64,000 bases of DNA from Variovorax sp. WS11 (lineage in GTDB: Bacteria; Pseudomonadota; Gammaproteobacteria; Burkholderiales; Burkholderiaceae_C): assembly GCF_010499245.1 (NCBI RefSeq), contig NZ_JAAGOW010000001.1, positions 1,550,001-1,614,000 on the forward strand. Reading direction: 5' to 3'. Below the pieces are notes generated by a model. That model saw only the letters and a program-made list of their open reading frames with translations. It did not search any database and was not told the origin of the DNA. The position numbers were made by a program, and so were the translations under genes. This document shows, in pieces, positions 41,987-50,914 of the stretch; position 1 is the stretch's first letter, and every line of letters starts with the position of its first letter.

Positions 41987-42078
41987 GGGCTTGTCTCCTG
42001 AGGTCGTCCTTGCAGCGGTGCTGCGATGGAACGAACTGTAGGAAGCCGGGAGCACCTTCGGTAGGGATCAAAAGCGGG

Positions 42079-42100
42079 CCGCATTGTTCGCCGAATGCGG
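42079..42100. promoter_or_regulatory. Inverted repeat upstream of hapC, candidate LysR site
   Basis: CCGCATT (42079-42085) and AATGCGG (42094-42100) flank an 8-nt centre in the 142-bp gap between the LysR gene stop and hapC. The ATT-N8-AAT core resembles LysR-type sites. It has no T-run and so is not an evident terminator. Confidence 0.45.
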
Positions 42101-42128
42101 TCAATCGGCAGGGTTTTCCCGATGAGGC

Positions 42129-43079
42129 CTAAACGTCGGCCACCAATTCAGCCGGCAACAAACCCCGCTCGACCATCTCCGCATCCCAAGGCGCCACCCG
42201 CGTGAACGCCGCCGTGATGTGCTCGATGAAAAGCTTGAGCTTGAAGGCGTTGCGCGAGGTGCCCGCATAGACCGCGTTGAGCGAGAACGATGACAGCTGA
42301 TGCTCCGGCAGCACCACCTTCAACTCCCCGCGCAGGATCGGATCGCCCGCCACCAGCGTGGGCAGGCACACGATGCCGGCGTGCTCCAGCGCGTACTCGC
42401 GCAGCAGGTGCACGCTGTTGGTGAGCAGCGCGGCGGTCATGTAGATCGTCACCTGCTCGCTCTCGTGATGAAAGGTCCACCGGTCGCGGCTCGGGTAGCC
42501 GGAGTAGAGGCCCAGCCGATGCTTGTGCAGCTCGCGCGGAGTCTGCGGGGTGCCGTTGGCGCGCAGGTACTCGGGCGTGGCGCAGAACACGCGGCGGACC
42601 GGGAACAACGGGCGCGACACCAGCTCGGTGGAGGCCGCAGGAAAGATCTGCAGCGCGCAATCCACCCCCGCCTTGACCGGATCGACCACCGCATCGCTCA
42701 CGATCAGCTCGAGGTGGATGTCGGGATAGCTGGCCTGGAAGGCGCGCAGCACCGACGCGAGATGGCCCAGCACGAAGCCGGTCAGCGCATGGATGCGCAG
42801 CGTGCCCGTGGGGCCGGCGCGCGCGCCGCGCATCTGGTCCATGACGTCGTTGGCCCGGCCCACGAGCTCGGTGCAGTCGCGCAGGAAGGCCTGCCCGACG
42901 TCGCTGAGCCGCACCACGCGCGTGCTGCGGTGGAAGAGCGGCGCGCCCACGTGCTCCTCCAATTGCTTGACCCGGGTGGTGACCACCGACTTGGCCACCC
43001 GCATCTGCCGGGCCGCCTCGGCGAAGCTCTGCGTCTGCGCGACCCGGACGAATGTCTCTATGTTTTCTAGGCGGTCCAT
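42129..43079 (-). CDS. LysR-family regulator of the hydroquinone cluster
   Basis: A 316-residue LysR-type regulator: helix-turn-helix FVRVAQTQSFAEAARQMRVAKSVVTTRVKQLEE, effector domain with TLRIHALTGFVLGHLASVLRAFQ and CLPTLVAGDPILRGELKVVLP. It is close to the CrgA/DntR-like group with a short tail (MVERGLLPAEL). Start ATG 43079. Located just upstream of hapC on the same strand, it is probably the pathway activator or repressor. Confidence 0.88.
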   Translation of the reverse strand: MDRLENIETFVRVAQTQSFAEAARQMRVAKSVVTTRVKQLEEHVGAPLFHRSTRVVRLSDVGQAFLRDCTELVGRANDVMDQMRGARAGPTGTLRIHALTGFVLGHLASVLRAFQASYPDIHLELIVSDAVVDPVKAGVDCALQIFPAASTELVSRPLFPVRRVFCATPEYLRANGTPQTPRELHKHRLGLYSGYPSRDRWTFHHESEQVTIYMTAALLTNSVHLLREYALEHAGIVCLPTLVAGDPILRGELKVVLPEHQLSSFSLNAVYAGTSRNAFKLKLFIEHITAAFTRVAPWDAEMVERGLLPAELVADV

Positions 43080-43142
43080 GGCTTCGCAATGTAGCGGCCG
43101 CACGCGACATGCGCCCTTGGGGGCGGTGCTAACCTCTCGCCC

Positions 43143-43577
43143 ATGTTCAATCCCACCCAGGAAGAAGTGCGCCGCTTCTTCTGCGACGTCTACGCCAAGA
43201 GCCGGCAGGGCCTGCCGATGGAGGCGCTGGAGATCATCGCCAGCCGATGGATCGACGAGCACCCCGAGTACCACGCCGACCTGGGCGATGCCGACGCGGC
43301 GGTGGCCCGCGTCTACGACGGCAAGGACGGACGCGAGAACCCCTTTCTGCATCTGTCGATGCACCTGTCGATCAGCGAGCAGTGCTCCATCGACCAGCCC
43401 CGCGGCATCCGCCAGGCGGTCGAGCTGCTGGCCGCGCGCCGCGACTCGCTGCTGCAGGCGCACCACGAGGCGATGGAGTGCCTCGGGCAAATGATGTGGG
43501 AGAGCCAGCGCGCCGGCCGCCCGCCCGACGGCGAGGCCTACGTGGCCTGCGTTCAGCGGCGCGCCACGCGCGACTGA
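43143..43577 (+). CDS. DUF1841 family protein
   Basis: A 144-residue protein with the DUF1841 pattern MFNPTQEEVRRFFCDVYAKSRQGLPME, EYHADLGDADAAV, ENPFLHLSMHLSISEQCSIDQPRGIRQAVEL and HHEAMECLGQMMWESQRAG. The family is widespread in beta- and gammaproteobacteria and its function is unknown; conserved histidines in HLSMHLS hint at metal binding. Its end overlaps the converging pcaQ gene by 25 bp. Confidence 0.88.
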   Translation: MFNPTQEEVRRFFCDVYAKSRQGLPMEALEIIASRWIDEHPEYHADLGDADAAVARVYDGKDGRENPFLHLSMHLSISEQCSIDQPRGIRQAVELLAARRDSLLQAHHEAMECLGQMMWESQRAGRPPDGEAYVACVQRRATRD

Positions 43578-44512
43578 TCCGCGCCGCTCTCGCGCAGCAA
43601 GGCGATCAGCGCCTGCCGCGCGGCCGAGGGTTCGGCATCGCTGCGCAGCAGCAAGCCCACCGGCTCCTCGGTGCCCGCGGTGTCGACCGCCAGGCGCACC
43701 AGCTGGCCGCCGGCGAGGTCGTCGCGCGCCGCACCGACGGGCGTGAACCACACGGCATCCGAGCGCAGCAGAAGCGCGCGCGCGACCGAGAGGTCCAGCG
43801 TCTGCGTCCCATGCGCGGGCAGGCGCAGGCCGAGGCCCGACAGAAAGCTCTCGGTGTGATGGCGCGGGATCGTGCCCTCGCTGTAGATCACCAGGGGATA
43901 GTGCAACACCTCCTGCACCGAAGGCGCAGCGCCCGCCAGCGGATGGCCGGCGCGCGCGACCAAGGCCAGCGGCTCGGTGTAGAGCAGCTCGAAGGTGAGG
44001 CCGGCCATCAGCTGCGGATCGCTCATGCGGCCGGCCACCAGGTCCAGCTCGCCGGCACGCAGCGCATCGAGCAAGAGTGCGTTGGCGCCGGTCTGCACCA
44101 GCACTTGCACCTGGGGCAAGCGCTCGCGCAGCGCAGCCAGCGCCGCCGGCAGCAGGGAGGGCGCCACGCTGGGCAGCGCGCCGATGCGCAGGCGCTGCAG
44201 GCGCACCCCGGAGGCGGGCATCAGCGCCTCGGCGCTGGCATCGAGCGCCTCCAGCACGCGCAGCGCATGCGCCAGCAACTGCTCGCCCGCGACGGTGAAG
44301 CCCTGAATGCCGCGCCGCCCCGCGCTGCCGCGCTCCACCAGCCGGGCGCCGGCCAGCGCCTCGAGCTCGGCCAGGGTCTTGGACACCGCCGGCTGGCTCA
44401 GGGCCAGCCGCTCGGCGGCGCGCGCCAGATGGCGCTCCTGCGCCACCGCCACCAGGCAGCGCAGGTGCCTGAGCTGCACACCGCGCAGGAAGGCTTCGGA
44501 CTTGGCGGCCAT
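43553..44512 (-). CDS. pcaQ: PcaQ-type LysR regulator of protocatechuate genes
   Basis: A 319-residue LysR-type protein: VQLRHLRCLVAVAQERHLARAAERL, SQPAVSKTLAELEALAG, and the sensor region with RIGALPSVAPSLLPAALA, and EVLHYPLVIYSEGTIPRHHTESFL. The PcaQ assignment comes from this sensor pattern and from the divergent pcaHG. PcaQ activates pca genes in response to a pathway intermediate such as carboxymuconate. Start ATG 44512. Confidence 0.85.
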   Translation of the reverse strand: MAAKSEAFLRGVQLRHLRCLVAVAQERHLARAAERLALSQPAVSKTLAELEALAGARLVERGSAGRRGIQGFTVAGEQLLAHALRVLEALDASAEALMPASGVRLQRLRIGALPSVAPSLLPAALAALRERLPQVQVLVQTGANALLLDALRAGELDLVAGRMSDPQLMAGLTFELLYTEPLALVARAGHPLAGAAPSVQEVLHYPLVIYSEGTIPRHHTESFLSGLGLRLPAHGTQTLDLSVARALLLRSDAVWFTPVGAARDDLAGGQLVRLAVDTAGTEEPVGLLLRSDAEPSAARQALIALLRESGADQSRVARR

Positions 44513-44515
44513 TCA

Positions 44516-44530
44516 ATTACCAATGCTTAT
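44516..44530. promoter_or_regulatory. Candidate PcaQ binding site
   Basis: ATTACC-AAT-GCTTAT in the 101-bp gap between pcaQ and pcaH is an imperfect palindrome containing a T-N11-A LysR box (44517-44529). It resembles, loosely, the ATAACC-N4-GGTTAA site described for PcaQ in rhizobia. Confidence 0.4.
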
Positions 44531-44613
44531 GAAAAATCGCAAGAACGTCAATTTACATCAGCAATGCGCATGAATACAGTAACGCCATCCCCCACGAACC
44601 CGGAGACAAGTTC

Positions 44614-45342
44614 ATGAGCTCTTCCCCGCAAGACGGCGCGCTGCCCACCCTGACGCCGCGCGACTGGCCCAGCCACCCTTCCTACCTCTACTCCGGCTAC
44701 AGGTCGACCGCCAAGCGCGGGCCGACGCAGCCGCTGATCCCGCTGAAGGCTTCGCTGGGCGAGCTGCGCCAGCCGGTGTACGGCCACAGCAGCATCGGCG
44801 AGCTGGACAACGACCTCACCCGCAACGCGCGCAGGAACGGCGAGCCGCTGGGCGAACGCATGATCCTCACCGGCCAGGTGCTCGACGAGCGCCGCCGCCC
44901 GGTGCGCAACACGCTGGTGGAGCTGTGGCAGGCCAACGCCTGCGGCCGCTATGTGCACAAGGTGGACCAGCACGACGCGCCGCTGGACCCCAACTTCCTC
45001 GGCGCCGGCCGCTGCCTCACCGACAACGAGGGCCGCTACCGCTTCCTCACCATCAAGCCGGGCGCCTATCCGTGGGGCAACCATCCCAATGCGTGGCGGC
45101 CGCAGCACATCCACCTGTCGCTGTTCGGCGAGCATTTTGCGAGCCGGCTGGTGACGCAGATGTACTTTCCCGGCGACCCGCTGATGCAGTACGACCCGAT
45201 GATCACCGGCACACCGGAAAAGGTGCGCAACCGGCTGGTCGCCGACTTCAGCCTCGACGTCACGGAAGAAGGCTACGCGCTCGGCTACGTGTTCGACATG
45301 GTGCTGCGCGGCGCCGACGAGACGCCTTTCGAAACCCGCTGA
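44614..45342 (+). CDS. pcaH: Protocatechuate 3,4-dioxygenase beta subunit
   Basis: A 242-residue intradiol dioxygenase subunit that carries the non-haem iron site. The iron ligands are visible: Tyr113 (GRYVHKVD), Tyr152 (PGAYPWGN), His165 and His167 (QHIHLS). VELWQANACGRY, PLDPNFLGAGR and YRFLTIKPG are family hallmarks. With PcaG it opens protocatechuate to 3-carboxy-cis,cis-muconate. The two genes are 19 bp apart and divergent from pcaQ. Confidence 0.95.
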   Translation: MSSSPQDGALPTLTPRDWPSHPSYLYSGYRSTAKRGPTQPLIPLKASLGELRQPVYGHSSIGELDNDLTRNARRNGEPLGERMILTGQVLDERRRPVRNTLVELWQANACGRYVHKVDQHDAPLDPNFLGAGRCLTDNEGRYRFLTIKPGAYPWGNHPNAWRPQHIHLSLFGEHFASRLVTQMYFPGDPLMQYDPMITGTPEKVRNRLVADFSLDVTEEGYALGYVFDMVLRGADETPFETR

Positions 45343-45361
45343 AGCACAGGAGACACGCACC

Positions 45362-45967
45362 ATGATGAGCGCACTCGAAACCAACTTCGGCCAGACCCCT
45401 TCGCAAACGGTCGGCCCCTACTTCGCCTACGGCCTCGCGGCCACCCAGTACGGCTACGACTTCGACCAGCCCTTCGACGCGGTGCTCGCGCTGGACAACG
45501 CACGCGGCGAGCGCATCCGCATCGAGGGCCGGGTGATCGACGGCGACGGCAAGCCGATCGACGATGCGCTGGTGGAGGTCAGCCAGCCCGACGGCACCGG
45601 CGCCTACCCGCGGTCGGTGGAGGATGCGCAGGCCATCGGCTTCCGCGCCTTCGGCCGCGCGGGCACAGGCACCGATGCGCAGAAGCGCTTCGTGTTCCAC
45701 ACCGTCAAGCCCGGCGCCGAATCGGCCGGCGAGGCGCCGCACGTCAACGTGATCGTGCTAATGCGCGGCATGCTGCTGCACACCTTCACGCGCATCTACT
45801 TCGGCGACGAGGCGAAGGCGAATGCCGAGGACAAGGTACTGGCCAGCGTGCCGGCCGAGCGGCGGCAGACGCTGATCGCGCAGCGCAGCGAGACGGGTGG
45901 GCAGGTGACGTATCGCTTCGACATCCATATGCAGGGTGCCCAGGAGACGGTGTTCTTCGACGTCTGA
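45362..45967 (+). CDS. pcaG: Protocatechuate 3,4-dioxygenase alpha subunit
   Basis: A 201-residue structural partner of PcaH: QTPSQTVGPYFAYGLA, RIRIEGRVIDGDGKPIDDALVEVSQPDG, VNVIVLMRGMLLHTFTRIYFGDE and RYRFDIHMQGAQETVFFDV-type ending. It lacks the iron ligands, as expected for alpha subunits. A long terminator follows. Confidence 0.95.
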   Translation: MMSALETNFGQTPSQTVGPYFAYGLAATQYGYDFDQPFDAVLALDNARGERIRIEGRVIDGDGKPIDDALVEVSQPDGTGAYPRSVEDAQAIGFRAFGRAGTGTDAQKRFVFHTVKPGAESAGEAPHVNVIVLMRGMLLHTFTRIYFGDEAKANAEDKVLASVPAERRQTLIAQRSETGGQVTYRFDIHMQGAQETVFFDV

Positions 45968-45982
45968 GCAGGGCACGACCCA

Positions 45983-46017
45983 AAGAAGAAAGCCCGCTTG
46001 CAGCGGGCTTTCTTCTT
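45983..46017. terminator. Bidirectional terminator between pcaG and cytochrome c4
   Basis: A perfect 16-bp inverted repeat (45983-45998 with 46002-46017, core AAAGCCCGC/GCGGGCTTT) and a 3-nt loop, with A-rich left and T-rich right flanks. It sits between two converging genes and can end both transcripts. Confidence 0.93.
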
Positions 46018-46031
46018 GAGCGATACCGCTC

Positions 46032-46715
46032 TTACCTGGCGTGGTGGAGCTTCGAGTCCGGCACCGTCTTCAATTCGCCGGGCAGCGAGCTGATGTAGCT
46101 GGCCAGCTCCTTCAGCTCGGTGTTGCTGAACTTCTTGGCCTGCCCGCTCATCACGCCGTTGGAGCGACCGATCTGCATGTTCTTCTCGGTCTTGTAGGAC
46201 TTGAGGGCGACGTAGAGGTAGTCGGCGTGCTGGCCGGCCAGCTTGGCGACCGTGCCATCGTTCGGGGTGTTGAAGTTGGCGCCATGGCACTTGGTGCAGG
46301 CGTTGTCCTTGTCGCGCGAGATCAGGGCCTGCACGCGCTCGCTGGGCTGCTTGGCAACGGCTGCCGGCGGGGCATCGCCTTCCTGCACGCCGAGCTGGCT
46401 GTAGTAGGCCGCAACGTCGGCGATGTCCTGCTCGCTCAGCGAGTCGGCGATGGCGCGCATGGTGGGATGCTTGCGGTCGCCGCCCTTGTAGGCCGTGAGG
46501 GCCGAGGCGATGTAGGTGGCGCTCTGGCCCGCGATCATCGGGACCTTGTGAACTTCAGGAAAGCTGGCCTGGTAGCCGACGATGCCGTGGCAGCCGACGC
46601 ACATGGCCACCTTCTTCGAGCCGTTTTCGGCATTGCCCGTGATCTTCTGGGCTTGGGCGGAGACCGTCACGCAAGCGACAGCGAGGGCAAACACCGTGGA
46701 CAACAACTTGTTCAT
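46032..46715 (-). CDS. Dihaem cytochrome c4
   Basis: A 227-residue periplasmic cytochrome with two class I domains: signal peptide (LSTVFALAVACVTVSAQA), haem motifs AMCVGCHG and ACTKCHG, and methionine ligands in HPTMRAIA and GVMSGQA segments. Cytochrome c4 passes electrons to terminal oxidases. Full length for the family. Confidence 0.93.
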   Translation of the reverse strand: MNKLLSTVFALAVACVTVSAQAQKITGNAENGSKKVAMCVGCHGIVGYQASFPEVHKVPMIAGQSATYIASALTAYKGGDRKHPTMRAIADSLSEQDIADVAAYYSQLGVQEGDAPPAAVAKQPSERVQALISRDKDNACTKCHGANFNTPNDGTVAKLAGQHADYLYVALKSYKTEKNMQIGRSNGVMSGQAKKFSNTELKELASYISSLPGELKTVPDSKLHHAR

Positions 46716-46875
46716 TTTGCGCGCACAATCTCGTGGAAAACTGGTTTTCTAGTCAACATTTGATTATATGCGGGGGCTCCCGGCAGCCCCGTGCGTGAGG
46801 CACTCGGGCGCATTGCGCGACGCAGATGAATGGAATGTTGGGTCCTTCATCCACCCCCTCTGCTCTACGCCATCC

Positions 46876-47714
<839 letters not shown>

Positions 47715-47718
<4 letters not shown>

Positions 47719-47960
47719 GCCAAGGCCGTCCGTCCACTCGCCAGTTGATGCTGCTGGGCCTGGCACAGGCGGTCCTGTTCATCGTGGGCGCGCTCCTGGG
47801 CCGCTGGCTCGGCCTGGCGCTCGGGCTCGATGCCTTCAGCCCCGGCGGCTACAGCAACAGTGCCGTCTTCGGCATCCTGCTGATCGGCCTGGGCGGCGGC
47901 GCCGGCGCGCAGCTCGCGCGGGCCTGGTTCACGCGAAAGTACGGTTCACCGAGGAGTTGA
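47715..47960 (+). CDS. Small membrane protein in the MoxR operon
   Basis: An 81-residue protein with two predicted helices (LMLLGLAQAVLFIVGALLG and SAVFGILLIGLGGGAGAQLA) and a basic tail (WFTRKYGSPRS). Not recognised. It overlaps moxR by 4 bp and lies directly before the GNAT gene, so it is made with them. Confidence 0.75.
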
Positions 47961-47965
47961 GGAAG

Positions 47966-48574
47966 ATGGCATTCGTCGAGCCGGTCACGCTGAGGTCGCG
48001 CGGCGTCGCGCTGGTGCCGCTGGCGCTGGACCACGAGGACGGCCTGCGCGCCGCCGCCACCGACGGCGAGCTGTGGAAGATCCGCGTCACCTCGGTACCC
48101 GAGCCGCAGGAAACGCGCGCCTACATCGAGACGGCACTCGCCGCGCGCGAGGCCGGCCACCGCTTCGCCTTCGCCGTGACCGACGAGACCAGCGGCGCGG
48201 TGCTCGGGTCGACCAGCTACCACGACATCCTGCCCGCGGTGAAGCGCGTCGAGATCGGCTACACCTGGTACGCCGGGCGCTGCCAGCGTACGCACGTCAA
48301 CACCACCTGCAAGCTGCTGATGATGACGCACGCTTTCGACACGCTGGGCTGCCACGTGGTGGGCTGGCGCACCGACAACTTCAACCATGCGTCGCAGCGC
48401 GCCATCGAGCGCCTGGGCGCCCGGAAGGACGGCGTGATCCGCGGCCATGCGCTGCGCCGCGACGGCACCGTCCGCGACACCGTGATGTACAGCCTGCGCT
48501 CGGGCGAGTGGCCCGAGGTGCGGGCCCAGCTGCTCTACCTGCTGGACAAGCCGCGCCCTGAAACCCGGGAGTGA
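47966..48574 (+). CDS. GNAT-family acetyltransferase
   Basis: A 202-residue N-acetyltransferase of the RimJ/RimL type: VTLRSRGVALVPLALDHEDGL, GHRFAFAVTDETSGAVLGSTSYHDI, RVEIGYTWYAGRCQRTHVNTTCKLLMM and NFNHASQRAIERLGARKDGV, the acetyl-CoA fold. ATG 47966 has GAGGAAG just upstream; a TTG at 47957 is the other option. Part of the moxR operon. Confidence 0.88.
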   Translation: MAFVEPVTLRSRGVALVPLALDHEDGLRAAATDGELWKIRVTSVPEPQETRAYIETALAAREAGHRFAFAVTDETSGAVLGSTSYHDILPAVKRVEIGYTWYAGRCQRTHVNTTCKLLMMTHAFDTLGCHVVGWRTDNFNHASQRAIERLGARKDGVIRGHALRRDGTVRDTVMYSLRSGEWPEVRAQLLYLLDKPRPETRE

Positions 48575-48580
48575 TTCGCC

Positions 48581-49768
48581 ATGCTGATCGACTTCTTCTA
48601 CACCTTGCGCTCGGCCAAGCTGCCGGTGTCCGTCAAGGAATACCTGAGCCTGCTGGAGGCGCTGCAGGCCGACGTGGTCGGCCCGAACTCGGAAGGCGCC
48701 TTCGGCCTCGACGACTTCTACTACCTCTCGCGCACCGCGCTGGTGAAGGACGAGAAGCACTACGACAAGTTCGACCGCGCCTTCGCCGCCTACTTCAAGG
48801 GCGTGGAACTGGTGACCGACTTCACCAAGGAAGTGCCGCTCGACTGGCTGCGCAAGACGCTGGAGCGCGAGTTCACGGCCGAGGAGAAAGCCAAGATCGA
48901 GAAGATGGGCTGGGACGAGCTCATGGAGACGCTCAAGAAGCGCTTCGAGGAGCAGAAGGAGCGCCACGAGGGCGGCAGCAAGTGGATCGGCACCGGCGGC
49001 ACTTCGCCCTTCGGCCACGGCGGCTACAACCCGCAGGGCATCCGCATCGGCGGCGCGGGCAAGAACAAGAGCGCGGTGAAGGTGTGGGACCAGCGCGCCT
49101 ACAAGGACTACGACGACAGCCAGGAGCTGGGCACGCGCAACATCAAGATCGCGCTCAGGCGCCTGCGCAAGTTCGCGCGGGAAGGCCACGAGGACGAGCT
49201 GGACCTCGACGAGACGATCCACAAGACGGCCGCCAATGCCGGCTACCTCGACATCAAGATGCGGCCCGAGCGCCACAACAACGTGAAGGTGCTGTTGCTG
49301 ATGGATGTGGGCGGCACCATGGACGAGCACATCCAGCGCGTCGAGGAGCTGTTCTCGGCCGTCAAGACCGAGTTCAAGCACCTGGAGTTCTACTATTTCC
49401 ACAACTGCGTCTACGACTTCATGTGGAAGAACAACCGGCGGCGCTTCTCGGAGAAGTTCGCCACCTGGGACATCATTCGCAAGTACAACAAGGACTACAA
49501 GCTGGTCTTCGTCGGCGACGCGACCATGAGCCCCTACGAGATCCTGCAGCCGGGCGGCAGCGTCGAATACAACAACGAGGAGGCGGGCGCCGAATGGATC
49601 CAGCGCCTGACCCATGCCTTCCCCAAGTTCGCCTGGATCAACCCCGAGCCCCAGGGCGTCTGGCAATACCGCCAAAGTATCGCGGTCATGCAACAACTCG
49701 TATCCCACCGCATGTACCCGCTGACACTCAAGGGCCTCGAGGAGGCCATGAGGCTGCTCTCCAAGTAG
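48581..49768 (+). CDS. VWA domain protein (CoxE-like)
   Basis: A 395-residue protein. The C-terminal VWA domain has VKVLLLMDVGGTMDEHIQRVEELF in which the metal-site DxSxS is DVGGT, followed by HLEFYYFHNCVYDFMW and LVFVGDATMSPYEI. The N-terminal half is helical and charged. MoxR-VWA pairs act as chaperone-like modules in metal or cofactor insertion. The target enzyme is not in the operon. Confidence 0.9.
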   Translation: MLIDFFYTLRSAKLPVSVKEYLSLLEALQADVVGPNSEGAFGLDDFYYLSRTALVKDEKHYDKFDRAFAAYFKGVELVTDFTKEVPLDWLRKTLEREFTAEEKAKIEKMGWDELMETLKKRFEEQKERHEGGSKWIGTGGTSPFGHGGYNPQGIRIGGAGKNKSAVKVWDQRAYKDYDDSQELGTRNIKIALRRLRKFAREGHEDELDLDETIHKTAANAGYLDIKMRPERHNNVKVLLLMDVGGTMDEHIQRVEELFSAVKTEFKHLEFYYFHNCVYDFMWKNNRRRFSEKFATWDIIRKYNKDYKLVFVGDATMSPYEILQPGGSVEYNNEEAGAEWIQRLTHAFPKFAWINPEPQGVWQYRQSIAVMQQLVSHRMYPLTLKGLEEAMRLLSK

Positions 49769-49796
49769 GCGGCCTCTGACACGCGGCCTAGGCTGG

Positions 49797-49922
49797 AGGT
49801 GTTAGCGTTTTCGGGGCGGGCTATTGCGAAAAAAGTTGTCACAACTCGGAGACGCCGAGTTACAGTTAACACCTAAGGATTCAAATAAGGCGTTTCGTTG
49901 ACGCTGGTCCGCAGGAGGTGTT
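49797..49922 (+). promoter_or_regulatory. Leader with alternative helices covering a ribosome site
   Basis: AGGTGTTA (49797-49804) can pair with TAACACCT (49867-49874), enclosing an inner stem AACTCGG/CCGAGTT (49843-49849, 49855-49861). The same AACACCT (49868-49874) is also complementary to AGGTGTT at 49916-49922, which overlaps the AGGAGGTG ribosome site of the oxygenase gene. The two long helices cannot coexist. Confidence 0.45.
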
Positions 49923-49925
49923 GCC

Positions 49926-50846
49926 ATGTCTGCCGTTCTTTCGCTGCCGCTCGATCCGCCGGTTCTCGAGCAACCCCTGCCCGCGGCGGAGCAGGATCCG
50001 CGCTTTCAGCCCCCGGGCGACTACGTGAGCATCCGCGGCGTGCAGCTGCCGCGCGCCGAGCTGGTCGATCGCGCCCTTTTCTCGCCGGCTCAGCGCGATC
50101 GCTTGCGCAACGCGCTGATGGCCGCCTCTCCCTTCCCGCACCTGGTGCTGGAGAACCTGTTCAACCCGGCTCTGCTGGACCTGGTGGCCGAGGAATTCGA
50201 TGCCCAGCCCGGAAACTGCTGGGCCGAGGTCAAGAGCCGCTACGAATCGACCCGCCGCTCGGTGCTCGGGCCGACGCTGGGCCCGGCGACCCAGTTGTAC
50301 TTCGACATCCTCCATTCCGGGTGGTTCATCGACTGGCTTTCGTCCCTGACCGGCGTGCCCTACCTGCTGCCCGACCCCAAGCTGTTCGGCGGCGGTCTGC
50401 ACGAAAGCCGCACCGGCGCGACCTTCGCCGTGCACCGAGACTTCAACCGCCACCGGCACCTCGGGCTGAAGAACGAGATGGTCTTCATCACCTACCTCAA
50501 CAAGGGATGGAACCCGGACTGGGGCTCGGGCCTGGAGCTCTGGGACAAGAAGCACGACCGCTGCGTGACCACCGTGCAGCCCGAGTTCGGCCGCACCATC
50601 CTGCTGCCGCACGGCCCGATCAGCTACCACGGGCACACCAAGCCGCTGCAGGCACCGGACGACCGCCCGCGCCGTTCGGTCGCCGCCTATTACTACAGCA
50701 GCCCGCTGGCCGGCAAGCAGCACGGCGACGAATCGGCCTCGGTCTTCATGAAGATGCACCGCATGGACCGGGCCAAGGCCCTCGCGCGCATGATCACGCC
50801 ACCGGTGGTCTGGCTGCTGGCACGGAAGGTCACCGGCCGGGCCTGA
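49926..50846 (+). CDS. 2-oxoglutarate/Fe(II)-dependent oxygenase
   Basis: A 306-residue dioxygenase with a prolyl-4-hydroxylase-like fold. The iron triad is visible: His170 and Asp172 (FAVHRDFNRH) and His235 or His237 (SYHGHTKP); Arg250 (RPRRSVAAYYY) would bind 2-oxoglutarate. The substrate is unknown; a hydrophobic end (RMITPPVVWLLARKV) hints at membrane contact. It is monocistronic, with the unusual leader described at 49797-49922. Confidence 0.85.
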   Translation: MSAVLSLPLDPPVLEQPLPAAEQDPRFQPPGDYVSIRGVQLPRAELVDRALFSPAQRDRLRNALMAASPFPHLVLENLFNPALLDLVAEEFDAQPGNCWAEVKSRYESTRRSVLGPTLGPATQLYFDILHSGWFIDWLSSLTGVPYLLPDPKLFGGGLHESRTGATFAVHRDFNRHRHLGLKNEMVFITYLNKGWNPDWGSGLELWDKKHDRCVTTVQPEFGRTILLPHGPISYHGHTKPLQAPDDRPRRSVAAYYYSSPLAGKQHGDESASVFMKMHRMDRAKALARMITPPVVWLLARKVTGRA

Positions 50847-50914
50847 GCCTCTGAGTTGCTCGCCGCGGCTCCCGCCTACGGGGGCCCCACCGGGCCTGCT
50901 GTCAAAATGGCCGC

